Shown here piece after piece: positions 10,433 to 20,392 of a DNA stretch of 64,000 nt. The position numbers were made by a program, and so were the translations under genes. This DNA is from Catenaria anguillulae PL171 (Eukaryota > Blastocladiomycota > Blastocladiomycetes > Blastocladiales > Catenariaceae). The notes beneath the pieces were generated by a model, which was given only the letters and a program-made list of their open reading frames with translations, had not been told where the DNA came from and did not search any database. The DNA lies in the NCBI GenBank assembly GCA_002102555.1, contig MCFL01000032.1, forward strand, positions 1 through 64,000, in the 5' to 3' direction. The stretch's first letter is position 1. The number at the start of each line of letters is the position of its first letter.

Positions 10433-12257
10433 ATGGGCATCTACGACGGATTCAGCGCCATTGAGAAGCGCAATCTCACCATCTACATCATTGGTATCAT
10501 GGTACGCTCGGAATTCTTTTGCCAACAGATCACTGTTTTCCCCAAGTCGACTCACCGCCGATTGCTCCGCGCCGCCCTTTGCACAAACAGTTTTACAAGT
10601 TTGCCCTTGAGACCCTCAACGGCTGCATGTCGTCGCTCGTACTCAGTCGTATCAAAGTGAACCCGGCCGTCGTGTGGAGTACCTTCCTCTCCATCAACTA
10701 CGCCATGCAATCCATCGGCTCCCTTCTCGTTTCCCCGCTCATCAAGCGCTGGCCCACATCGCGTGTCCTATCCACGGCCATCTTCATCTTTGGTCTCGTT
10801 GTGCTTTCGGTCCCCGTCATGGATTTGTCGACCGGCGGGGTCGCTGACACGATCGGCAAGGGCGAAAAGGACATGAAGTACGGCAACTGGTCCCCCTACA
10901 TTATCGGTTTCATCTTCCCCATGTGCGGCATCTTCCACGGCATTGTCGAATTGGATTTCGTTCGCGTTATTCACGCGTGACATTGTCGGCGGTGATCCAT
11001 CAAGCTGAAGAATGGATTCGACCGTGCATATCCTTTACGAAGTTGCCGGCACCTCGGGAGCGTTGCTCTCCAAGTACTGGATCTCGTACTTTGGCTGGGC
11101 CTTGTCCTTGACCTTGATCCCTATCTCGTTCACCTTGGCCGCTCTCGTCTGGTCGCGCATCGAAAACGAAAAGGAGAAGGTTGCTGCTGCTGGCTACCAA
11201 TCCCAGGGCTTTATTCACGAGACCGTTGCCATCTTCAAGTCCTTCTTCTACTCGGTGTGGGTCGGCGCGAAGCTTGTGTGCATGAACCGCGCTTTGGTAT
11301 GTCTCACACGATGCTTGATCACTTGCCCGTTTGCGTTACATTGATTGACCTTGTATCCGCCCCTCGCGTTCTTCTCCTGTAGGTCTGGCTCATTCCAGCC
11401 TACACCATCCCTCTTGTGCTTCACCGCTACCTCGAGAACGTTCTCGCCTCGCAATACGCAAACTTTGCCATTGGTAAGGGCTCGTACCAACAATTGCTCG
11501 TCGCCGGATCCAACTTTGGTGAGTTGCTCGGCGCTCTCTTTGTCTTGCTCTTTGCCACGTATGTCGTTGTGCTTGGTCTCCATCCGTCATTCAAGCTGGA
11601 TCGCCACTAACTGCCATGTTTACTGCCATGTTTACTGCCACGTACAGCGCCGTCCCTAGTCCCATTCCTTGGTTGCGCCTCGATGCCTTCACCTTGCTCA
11701 TTGCCGCGTGGACCTTGCCCCTTGCCAACCCCTGGAAGGACAACCCCGACGCATGGGTCTGGTTTTTGGCCGCTACCTTCATTCCCGTGTCGTTCGGATG
11801 GGCCGCTGGTGATGTCAGTCTTGTCGCATTCGTCCAATCCAAGCTCTCCAAGATCGAGGACGACGAAGCCTCCGTTTCACCGCTTGGATCCGTCATGTCG
11901 TTCCTTTACGTCGGGTACATTGTTATCTTCGCCATCGTCAACCCCTGGATTGCCGGTGTCCAAGACGATTTCATCCGCCCCCTCATCAAGCAGTATGGTG
12001 AAGCCAAGAGGTGGAAGATGTGGACTGGTCTTGCTCTCACCCGCGAAGCCATGTGGTACACGTCGGGTCTGTTCCTTACCATCTCGGCCGGTATCATCTT
12101 GCTCGCCACTTTCATTCCCAAGGGCTCGTTCGCGCTCAACCCGGAAGTCATTGACGACGACGAGGACGACCGCGCCATTGCGGGCCAGATTGCTCACGAC
12201 AAGGCCTCCGAGACCGAGAAGGAGCGTCGTGAGATGATCAAGGAGTTGGCTGTCTAA
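10433..12257 (+). CDS. Fungal MFS-family membrane protein, frame disrupted at 10953-11012
   Basis: Exons 10433-10501, 10591-11296, 11383-11558 and 11648-12257 encode a polytopic membrane protein of a widespread but poorly characterised fungal MFS-like family. Conserved landmarks are EKRNLTIYIIGIMFYKF at the N-terminus, AGTSGALLSKY, WLIPAYTIPLVLHRYLEN, AGSNFGELLGALFV, SFGWAAGDVSLVAFVQ and FIPKGSFALNP. About 12 hydrophobic segments are visible. The substrate is unknown. Between 10953 and 11012 the frame breaks: the family segment for RRVIPRDIVGGD and KLK-x-MDSTVH is recognisable only by switching frames several times (about four extra and three missing bases). Everything else is intact, so this looks like a local consensus error or a recent lesion. 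The C-terminus is acidic then basic and cytosolic. A TATAAA box lies at 10259-10264. Confidence 0.8.
11613..11645. repeat. 12-bp tandem repeat inside an intron
   Basis: The third intron of the MFS-family gene contains about 2.7 copies of ACTGCCATGTTT immediately before its acceptor; the last copy is ACTGCCACGTAC and runs into the splice site. It is probably neutral slippage, but it spans the region where the branch site would be expected. Confidence 0.6.
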
Positions 12258-12719
12258 TCCCCGCTTGTGCAGCACTTTGTTTTGTCTCATTATCATTTTT
12301 GTAAGTATCGGAGTGCCTTTCCTGTATATTTGTCGAGTTATTGTTACCATGGTTTATAGAATTCACTTTGCTTTTTCATTGCAATTTCCCTGTGCGATCG
12401 CTCCCGTGCGACTCTTTGTGTTGGTGAATGCAGTGGGCCGGACGACGATGGAAGAAAATTACATGGCAATTACCAGGTCAGAACTGCCCAGTATTCACAC
12501 TTGCTTGCCTGCTTGGTCGGTGGGGTGGAAACACCTATTCTTTGGAATGTGTACGAGACGGGAACAATATCCGGATCACTCAACAATACTGTGGAGCAGG
12601 ACACATTGTATTGACTCACACATTGAAGTGAGTCATCATACATGCTCAACACGAGCACAGTCAAATCTCATCCAGCACCAGACGGGTCACGACAGCGGCA
12701 AACCACCCATCCGACACAA
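12258..12719. other. Intergenic between convergent MFS and isomerase genes
   Basis: About 460 bp of AT-richer sequence, presumed 3' UTRs. I see no gene or RNA in it. Confidence 0.5.
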
Positions 12720-13601
12720 TTACATCTTGGGCTTCATGAACGCACGCACATCAATCTCCACGCGAATATCCAACGCTTGCACCACGTCCGGGTAACACGA
12801 AAGCTTGAGCTCACTCACAATGCGGCCTGCGCGCTTCACCTTGGGCGCACCCGTCATGGCAAGCTTGTGTGCCACTTCGGCTAGCTCCGACTCTGGCGCC
12901 ACGTGGTCCACCAGTCCGGCCTGCAACGCCTCCTTGCCGCCGTACCGCTTGGCCGCGAACACGAGCGGGTGCAATGTGGACGCGGGAAGCTTGGCGCGGG
13001 CAATGGCGGCCATACCCGGATGGAGCGACGACGGTAGGTCGATTTCGTTGAGGGAGAGCAGGCCCTTGTCTGAACGGAGGACACGGTAGTCGTGGCTGTT
13101 TCGTGATGCAAACACATGTTACGTAAGTGTACCGTGAGCGTTTTCGAACCTTACCATCATGAACGGCTGAGCTGGCTCGTACCACAACGCAAAGAGCAAA
13201 CCACCCGCAAAACAGTGCCCGTTGATGGACGCAACCGTGATGCACGGGAACAGCAAAATCCGCCTCAGCAGCGCCAAGTACTGGTCCGAAATGAACCACG
13301 TATCACCCGACTCAAACAGCCACATCACATCCAGCCCGTTCGAGTAAAACTTAGGCGACGCCGACGTGGTCACAAGGGCGCAGGCGCGTTGGCGGCTGCC
13401 CTTTTCCTTGGGGATCGCATAGTTCTCGACATGGTCGAGGGCGGCATTGAGGGCATCGACCATGGTCGTGTTGAAACGGTTGTCGGGAAGACCGCCCATG
13501 ACCAAGTGGAAGACATCCTCACGTTGCGTCAGCGAGATGAGGGCAAGGCCAGACTCGGGGTCGGTCGGGCCAAAGGTGACGGTGTTGGATTGAGTGGACA
13601 T
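12720..13601 (-). CDS. Enoyl-CoA hydratase/isomerase family, peroxisomal delta3-delta2-enoyl-CoA isomerase-like
   Basis: Exons 13183-13601 and 12720-13095 encode 264 residues from the ATG at 13601. The crotonase fold shows the oxyanion-hole segments SPKFYSNGLDVMWL and INGHCFAGGLLFALCHDYRVL, then SLNEIDLPSSLHPGM. The pattern SNG-x-D followed by GHC/A-AGG-x-HDY matches plant and fungal delta3,delta2-enoyl-CoA isomerases of unsaturated fatty-acid beta-oxidation. The protein ends in Pro-Lys-Met, which fits the broad PTS1 pattern [SACP]-[KR]-[LM] and suggests peroxisomal import. An upstream in-frame ATG at 13676 would add 25 residues without clear homology. The 87-nt intron splits the conserved ALCHDY motif and restores it exactly. 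The exact substrate specificity is inferred. Confidence 0.85.
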
Positions 13602-14150
13602 GCTTGTTTGGATGCTCGAGGTGCCAGGGCGTGCATTCGTCCATTCATGCGGAGGAGGAAAGGAGAGCGTTGACATTATTTATGGCCCCAGAGAGCAGCG
13701 TGAAAATTTTTGGTCACATCTTCGTGAGTGAGACACAGCCGTTGAAAATCGTCCATCCCTCGTCTTTGGAGCGTTGCGACTTCAAGTTGTCGTGTGACCT
13801 CATGAGTTGAGGAAAGCATTACGTTCCCAGGTCCAGTAGGTATTATGTACTTGGTTTCTCCGCTGCAAGTACCCAAGTGTCGAGGCTGTGAGCTTGCCTG
13901 ACGTCTGTGTCCCCATCATTTTGGACTGCGAATGAGAGGCAAGCATGTAAGTAGTAATGTAGAACATGTAGCCTGAGACTGCGAACACGGGCGGTCAACC
14001 AACCAAACCAACTGACCTATTTACCTTGACTCCCATTTCCAAGATAGGGATCCGTGTGCCAAAAGGAGGGAAAATCACCTTCTGCTTGGCAATCGTTGAA
14101 CGCATCGGTCGGCACTGGCAAGGATTACAAAAGCCGGTTGCGTCCCCCAT

Positions 14151-14164
14151 CCCCCCCCCCCCCC
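14151..14164 (+). repeat. Poly-C tract of 14
   Basis: Uninterrupted C14, preceded by CCCCCAT. Similar C runs occur at about 50149-50160 and 50235-50247, all in non-coding sequence. Confidence 0.9.
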
Positions 14165-14338
14165 AACTGCTCGCTGCTCGCTTGACCAAATGACAATGTA
14201 TACTTTGCAGCAGGTTTGTGGTTTTTAGAAATACTTGAAGCAGTCTTCTTTTTTGTCACATTTCTTTTTTCCTGTTTCCAATTCGGTATTCGACGGAGAC
14301 GACAGTTTACCCTTACCAGTGCCCAGCAGAATCGCATG

Positions 14339-14860
14339 CAAACATCACAACCTATCAGTCGTGCAAAGGATGACTGTCCTTCCCACGTTTCGGCTCCCCA
14401 GCTCAGTGGTCCCACGCACATATGTCGTCTCGCCTATTTACTGCTAATAGGTGGTGGGTGCGGAGCCATGGAATATCACCAGGTCAGAAGCCGAGTGCGC
14501 ATTTTGTTCATGGCGGGCATCCTGGACGGTTCCATGTGTAAAGCATCCACCCCATGTGTGTCAGACCCCGTTCCTTCAATGGACGGCTGGGGGCCCCTAT
14601 GGTTTCATGCATTTTGTTCTGTCGACTTTGATTAGAGCTGCGGCACACAAACATCATAACATATTGGGCGTGCAAGGGACGTTGATTCAATGCCGTCCTT
14701 CCCACGTTTTGGTCACATCCCACAGTGGCCCCTATGGTTTTGTGCGCAGTTGGGTCTTTGATGCCTTTATTCATTCTCATCGTCAACTATCGCTTCCCGC
14801 GCTTGCCCTTTTTTTTGTCTTGCGTCGTGCCATGGTTTCGTGCACAGTCTTTCACTGTGC
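14339..14860 (+). repeat. Diverged direct repeats
   Basis: A block at 14339-14396 (CAAACATCAC...CGTGCAA...GTCCTTCCCACGTTT) recurs at 14648-14710 with about 80 percent similarity and a small insertion. A second motif, CCCCTATGGTTT followed by a T/C-rich stretch, occurs at about 14594 and 14729, and a weaker version (CCATGGTTTCGTGC) at 14830. The order A-B-A'-B'-B'' suggests an old duplicated unit of about 310 bp. There is no intact coding frame or clear terminal repeat. It is possibly a decayed non-autonomous mobile element. Confidence 0.5.
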
Positions 14861-15214
14861 GTGTTTGCCGGCATGATGCTCTTGCTATTTCTGCCTTTCT
14901 GGCCTGGCTTGTCCAGGATCAGTGCCGCTCTTGTCTGACTGCGAGAAGCATGGAAGCATCTATTTACCAATTGGCAACCGCCTACTATGTACTTCAGGGC
15001 TTTGTGAGACCAGCGGGACTATGTAAATAGTTTCCCTGGTTAGACTAGAGACGGATCGCATAGGTATGCCGGCCACTGCGTGGCCGGGCGTCGAATGGAG
15101 CTTTCATGCAGAACAACTCGAGGCATTATATTGATACATAGTACACTGTGGATGATCAAGACAGCACGTCATAGTATTGAAGCAATCAGAAGCAAGGTTG
15201 AGTGGATGTAACGA

Positions 15215-15702
15215 TTAGTTGATCGAGGCGTCTTGGTTGGTTGGGTCTTCCGACCTGGCACGCTTCATGGCGTCACGATTGATGTCATCCTCGGCTTGGC
15301 GCTTCAGCTCGTTGCGTGGGCATTAGGCAATGGTATTAAGGGAAACGTCCAGGGAGCCGACCAAGGTGGCATTCTTGTCGCGGCATGCACTCGCCTTCGT
15401 GAGTTCACCCGAGAATAAAACAGCGTCGCCTTTCTTGTATGAGTCCAGGCGGTTGAAGAGGGGTGGGCCTGGTCGACCCAGAAACTACCCCAATACGACG
15501 GGGAGTTCTTGGTCGGTTGAACCGAGAAACGGGCAGTGAGCTTGACCCAGCTTTCGCCATTTGTGGTCACCTAAGTCGCGCAGATAAAATAGCGTGTTTG
15601 AACATCGTTGGCGGTGAGGGGTGAATGGGCGAGGATACGAACAGATTTGTGGGTGAAATCGGTGCCCAGAAAGGCGGTGCCAGTAAGGAGTGCGTTGGTC
15701 AT
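15215..15702 (-). CDS. Putative OB-fold single-stranded DNA-binding protein
   Basis: From the ATG at 15702 the protein starts MTNALLTGTAFLG, like the N-terminal strand of SSB-type OB folds, then SWVKLTARFSVQP and SYKKGDAVLFSGEL, which fit the middle strands and the KGD-hairpin of SSB proteins. Two possible tiny introns (15571-15603, 33 nt, and one of 39 nt around the TAA at 15323-15325) would remove in-frame stops. A C missing from a CCCC run near 15466-15472 is needed to stay in frame. With these, the protein ends in a charged tail with KRQAEDD. If the second intron is not real, it stops at 15323. Assignment rests on pattern only. Its position 90 bp downstream of a helicase fragment on the same strand supports a DNA-metabolism role. 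Confidence 0.42.
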
Positions 15703-15793
15703 ATTGAGTTATACTTGGCAAGGTTTGATAGCGTTGGTGTTGAGATGGAATGAGGCAGGATGGGGGGAACTGGGGTGTGGCGGGGCAGAGTGG

Positions 15794-17053
15794 TCAAAGA
15801 CTGTCGCACAAAAAGTCCTCTGTGAGCAGCGGATGGTTGGTTTCGTTGCCGCCAAGCTTGTAGGAGGCAGTCAGCTCCACGGCGTCGCCTGGAACCCGAG
15901 CAAGAAGCGAAGTGTTGATATCGTTCATGTTCGAGTTGTGGAAACACATGATTGCTCGACGATGAATGTCTGGGATGCGAGCGGGAACCGGATCTTGGAA
16001 CAGCTCTGGGTAGACAAATGTGGCAGCCACCATTGGATCTCGTGTTGTTGCAACGCAAGGGACATTCAATTGGATGTCAAAGTGCGCGCCGAGCGGGTGG
16101 TCATCAGCAGGCAGTGCCCAGCCGACGTTGTCAACAAAGCGCGACAATACTGGATCAGACGCATCACGCATCGGGCGCGACAAATTCAACGTTGTGACGT
16201 GCGATTCCCACCATGTGGGGATATGGTCGTGGTTGCTCGAGCGATCCTGGTTGGAGTTTTGTGGCCAGCGGCGTCCAGGGGACGGTGACGGCGAAGGCAC
16301 ATTCCAAGCGGGGGACAGCGGCGGCAACGGCGGCGGTGATGAAGGCGGCTCACTTTGAATGTCGTCAAAGGATGTGGTTGAGGGCGTGCCAGCGACAGAA
16401 GGGAATGCCGAGTCACCTAAAGTCATCCAATCGAAAGCGGCCACGTCTTTTGCTTCACGCTCAGCGTCGAGCAATGGATCCGTGTGGGGATAGCTTGTCC
16501 AAGCCTGCGCAACGTCACGGAGTGTCCTTCTCTCGTCCAGCTCTGATGGCTCAAAGATCTCGAAAGCACTTGGATCAGTACCAATCCCACTGGCAACAAT
16601 TGGGCCATCCTTGTCGCCACTGGCCACCCGAGCCGACACATGCGAAGAGCGATACATGAATATCGGCGACGCAGCAATCACATCTTCATGCGTACTGCGC
16701 GGGACGACGGGCGCGAGCTGCTTGAGATCCCCACATCCAATGAAAACAATCCCTGGGGAATCGCACTCGCGTACGTCACGCAAGAGTCGATCAACTGCCT
16801 CAATGCCAGCGTTGTCCATCATGCCCAGCTCGTCCCAAATGAGAAAGTGGGCAACGCGCAAGAGTAGACCCCGCATTGAGTTCCGAGTGACGCGGCAAGT
16901 AATTCGGCCAAGGTCGTCGCGGTTGATGGAGATGTTGAACGTGGAATGGGCGGTGCGGCCGAGCTTGAGCGAGCTTGCAGCAATGCCAGTAAAGGCGCAG
17001 GTGAGAACAACGCCACCGGACATAATGATATAGTTGATGACGTTGTTTGTCAA
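15794..17053 (-). pseudogene. Pif1/Helitron-type helicase fragment lacking the P-loop
   Basis: This stretch of 419 codons has no ATG at its upstream edge. It carries Pif1-family motifs in order: Ia (VVLTCAFTGIAASSL, GRTAHSTF), II (LIWDELGMMD), the following AIEAVDRLLRDVR-type helix, III (GCGDLKQLAPV, then PRSTHEDVIAASPIF) and the segment LNLSRPMRD. The Walker A motif should lie just upstream, but the sequence there is Pro/Leu-rich with no GKT. The downstream motifs V and VI are also absent, because the frame stops just after the region matching the end of domain 1B/2B. A disordered Ser/Pro insertion of about 60 residues sits between motif III and SRPMRD. Helitron transposon helicases belong to this family, so a decayed element is likely. 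A diverged host paralog is the alternative. Confidence 0.7.
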
Positions 17054-17450
17054 GTGGAGGAGATGGGGGCTGGGATCAAGCGGGCGGCGGCCGATTGCTG
17101 TGCACGGGCCAGAAGCTCGGCGGGATCGATCGTGCCCCTGCGGCGTCGGTTTGAGGAGGCGGTATTCATGTCAAAGTTTTCATGTATTTGAAGTTGGCAT
17201 TGAAAGGACAGTGGGCAAACGAAGGGAACACGAAGCAGCTGGTTCAGGGCGGAAGGGAGGGCATGTTGTGATGAGGTCTCTTAGTGTCCACGTCAGCGAA
17301 TCACGCAGAGTCATGTGACCGTGAACGCACACTTCCTGTCAGACACAGGCGACCCGAGGCCGATGCCATGTTGCCACACTGACAATGATGAGACAAAGCA
17401 TGCGCACATGCAACGGCAGGTAAAGTAGTCAATTCCAAGCAATTCACACC
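17054..17450. other. Region between helicase fragment and SLX9
   Basis: On the minus strand an ATG at 17169 opens about 39 codons of basic/Ala-rich sequence (NRRRRGTIDPAELL...) ending in a TGA just upstream of the helicase frame. It could be the original N-terminus, with an intron or lesion in place of the P-loop. The rest, up to 17450, is the SLX9 upstream region without recognisable elements. Confidence 0.4.
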
Positions 17451-18215
17451 ATGCCCAAAGCGTCTCGTGTCAAATCGCGTGCAGCGGCCGTGCCAATTGG
17501 CGTCGCGGCCAAGTCCGCCACGCCGTCTCCACTCGCAACGCCCTCTGGCTCACCACAGCGGCCACAAAAAGAGTCACCAGCGCACCCAACTGCCTCATCG
17601 GCACTTGCCGCATCAAGTGACAAGGCATCCAAGAAGGAACGCAAGTTGGCGCGTCGACAGGACTGGCTCAACAGTTTGTATTCCTTTTTTGCATCACTTG
17701 GGATCGCTGGCTACTGTTGCGGCTCGATCCATCTCCATTCGATTGTCCAATGTCTCACGCATGACGCTGGCTTAACCAACGTTACCACAGAACTCTCCAC
17801 GGCATCATCTCGTGCATCTAGCTCCGCTCATGACGCTCGCGTTCGAGGCAAGCCCTTGCTGTCTCTGACAACCGACTGGAAGTCTGAGCTCAAGCAGCTC
17901 GGTTCAGCAGCCAGTGGTGCGACGGCACAGCCGACTGGTGCTTCTGCGAACGGCGCAGATGTGGAACAACCTCCCCAAAAACTGAAGCAGCAACCCGTCA
18001 TCAAGTCCCGCAAGGCAAAGCAGAACCAACTGTACGCTCATCTTCCACTCAATTTGCCCCATCCAACCTTCCAATGCCAACTCAACCACCCCTGCATTCC
18101 CAGCAAATCTGAGGCGGCACGATTCCAAGCCGTTTTGAACCATGCTGCATTCAAGGCTGATCCATTTGCCACGATCCAAACCCACTTGAAGAATACCTTG
18201 GGATCACAGCAGTGA
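17451..18215 (+). CDS. SLX9: Ribosome biogenesis protein SLX9/FAM207A family
   Basis: Exons 17451-17673 and 17791-18215 give 215 residues. The intron has donor GTTTGT, a CTTAAC branch site and CCACAG acceptor; removing it joins KKERKLARRQDWLN to KLSTAS. Yeast Slx9 has the same layout: a basic KKEKLLNRQ helix, a low-complexity middle, and a C-terminal motif of the type E-x-ARF-x-x-V-x-x-x-x-F-x-x-x-PF. Here that motif reads EAARFQAVLNHAAFKADPF. Slx9 is a nucleolar factor for 18S rRNA processing and 40S export. The intron length is a multiple of three and has no in-frame stop, so an unspliced read-through form of 254 residues is also possible. Confidence 0.8.
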   Translation: MPKASRVKSRAAAVPIGVAAKSATPSPLATPSGSPQRPQKESPAHPTASSALAASSDKASKKERKLARRQDWLNSLYSFFASLGIAGYCCGSIHLHSIVQCLTHDAGLTNVTTELSTASSRASSSAHDARVRGKPLLSLTTDWKSELKQLGSAASGATAQPTGASANGADVEQPPQKLKQQPVIKSRKAKQNQLYAHLPLNLPHPTFQCQLNHPCIPSKSEAARFQAVLNHAAFKADPFATIQTHLKNTLGSQQ

Positions 18216-18629
18216 GGACCTGCACTCTCTCGCTCCATCATGTCTTTTGTAATCATACCCCGCTTGTCCGTGCATTCCCTTGAATGCCCCTAAACATGAC
18301 CACCAATCCATCTGTTCCATCAGTGATGATCTCTGCGGTTGCCTTTGGGCTCCGCGTCGCTCTCTACTGTGTCGACTCATCGAACGAGAGAAAGGTGTAA
18401 TACCATTGAGTGATCTCCCGCAGCCTCTGGCCAGAAAGCGGCATGAGGGGAGGGGTGAGTGATGCCATATTGTGGCAATGAATTCAACCGACACGATTCA
18501 CGACGCGCTTCTTTGCTTTGGCGTTTGGTCTCTCCAAAGGGGATCACTCCTGCGAGACGACTTCTTTTGCCTCAATGTTCCTCAACAAACGAATCCATCT
18601 TCTCCTCTCTCTTCCAACGTTTGGTCCAT
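18216..18629. other. Intergenic, SLX9 3' to citrate synthase 5' region
   Basis: About 410 bp with no gene. The last part is CT-rich and probably contains the citrate synthase transcription start, since a 5' UTR intron begins at 18630. Confidence 0.45.
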
Positions 18630-18700
18630 GTAAGTGTTGATCAGTCCATAGTGGCCTTGTATGCATACTCCAGCGACAACTCCCCACTCGTCTATTCCAG
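18630..18700 (+). other. Probable 5' UTR intron of citrate synthase
   Basis: A consensus donor (CAT|GTAAGT) at 18630 and acceptor (CTATTCCAG) ending at 18700 bracket 71 nt immediately before the start codon. Removing it deletes an upstream in-frame ATG at 18661 and leaves ATG at 18706 as the first codon. This decides the start choice. Confidence 0.6.
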
Positions 18701-18705
18701 CAACA

Positions 18706-20392
18706 ATGGGGCTCCCCTCCAACTCCAACAAGCCCGGCGCCCCTAAGCCCGCTCCGGCCGCGGCTGGCAAGCCCGCCCAGCAACTCGTCGTGACCGATCC
18801 GGCCACCAACATGACGTGGACCTTGCCCGCCCCAGCGCCCGCCTCGGGCATCGAGGCAGGACCCTCGCACTCGTCGTTTGTGGTGCTGCCATCGGCGGGC
18901 AATGCGCAATCGCTCACCATCCTCGACAACCGCACCAACCGGCTGTACACTGTGCCGCTGACCAAAGAGGGCGCGGTCAATGCCACGGCGTTTGCGCAAA
19001 TCAAGTCGCCCACGGGCGAGGGCCTCCGCGTTTACGACTCTGGGTACATGAACACGGCTGTATGTCGGTCCAAGATTTGCGAGATTGATGGCGACCGCGG
19101 AATCCTTCGGTACCGCGGGTTCCCGATTGAGGAATTGGCAGAAAAGTCGTCCTTTTTGGAGGTGGCCTACTTGCTGGTCTATGGTGAGTTGCCGTCGGCC
19201 GACCAGTTCAAGTATTTCGAGCATGAAGTCATGCACCACACTTTTGTACGTTTGACCGTTTGATCCCGACGTGCCGCCAAGCTCACCGACCGGTCTGTCC
19301 CTGTTGCCATACAATGATCCACATCCACAGATCCACATGAAGCTGTCCGAGCTGCTCAAACAATTCAATTACGACGCTCATCCGATGGGAATGTTCATTG
19401 CTGCCATGTCTGCACTCTCCACGTTTGATCCGTCGGGCAACCCTGCCCTCGCGGGCAACGACATTTACATTAAAGACAAGGCCCTGCGTAACAAGCAAAT
19501 CTTCCGCATCTTGGGCAAGGTGACCACGATTGCCGCCATGACGTACCGCCACCGCATCGGCCGTCCCTACAACAACCCGCGCTCCGACTTGTCGTACACG
19601 GAAAACTTTTTGGCCATGCTCGACACGCTCTCGGAACCCAACTACCGCCCCAACCCGGTGTTGGCCAAGGCACTTGATGTCTTGTTCATCTTGCACGCCG
19701 ACCACGAGCTCAACGCCTCGACGGCGGCCATGCGCCACCTTGGCTCGACACTCGTCGACCCATACTCTGCCGTCGCAGGCGCCGCCGCCGCCCTGTACGG
19801 CCCGCTGCACGGCGGTGCCAACGAAGCCGTCGTGCGCATGCTGGAATCCATTGGCAAGCCCGAAAACGTTGCCGGGTTCTTGGACAAGGTCAAGCGCAAG
19901 GAAAAGAAACTCATGGGCTTTGGGCACCGCATCTACCGGTCGTATGACCCGCGCGCAACCATCATTCGCAAGGTCGCCTATGAGGTGTTTGACGTGGTGG
20001 GCAAGGAGCCGCTGATCGAAGTGGCCAAAGAGCTTGAAAAGCAGGCACTGGCCGACGACTACTTTGCCAAGCGCAAGTTGTACCCGAATGTGGACTTTTG
20101 GTCCGGATTGATTTACAAGGCATGCGGGTTCCCCACTGATTTCTACCCGGTGCTGTTTGCCATCCCGCGTGTGGCCGGGTGGCTCGCGCATTGGTCAGAG
20201 TCGTTGGATGATGCCGAGGCGAGGATTTGGCGCCCGCGCCAGTTGTATGTGGGCGAGGGACGCAGGAGTTATGTGCCCATGGAACATCGCACTCCTGACG
20301 CGAGCGTCCCCGTCACGATCAAGCATCCGTTCTCCAAGCGCAGTTCGGTCGCCACGTGGGATGGGAAGGCCGCTCCGACGCCAAAGTTGTAG
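18706..20392 (+). CDS. Citrate synthase, E. coli/glyoxysomal type
   Basis: Exons 18706-19245 and 19331-20392 encode 533 residues. It condenses acetyl-CoA and oxaloacetate to citrate. Catalytic and binding motifs are clear: [34 protein letters not shown] (His), [11 protein letters not shown] (His) and [13 protein letters not shown] (His/Asp). The sequence follows the long bacterial GltA/plant glyoxysomal form ([30 protein letters not shown]), not the pig/yeast mitochondrial form. The N-terminal 35 residues are Pro/Ala-rich without a convincing mitochondrial presequence. The protein ends Pro-Lys-Leu, a PTS1-like tripeptide, so peroxisomal or glyoxylate-cycle use is likely. Targeting is inferred, not shown. 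The 85-nt intron is in frame. The start is set by the 5' UTR intron. Confidence 0.93.

Larger units (their letters stand above)
13602..15214. other. Gene-poor region with degenerate repeats
   Basis: About 1.6 kb without a supportable gene. It contains a 14-base C run (14151-14164) and the diverged direct repeats at 14339-14860 described separately. It adjoins the helicase/OB-fold pair and may be remnant of the same accessory element. Confidence 0.5.

Noticed and set aside
19283-20191. 302-codon frame antisense to citrate synthase
   Set aside because: Shadow of a GC-rich coding exon; the sense strand carries all citrate synthase motifs.
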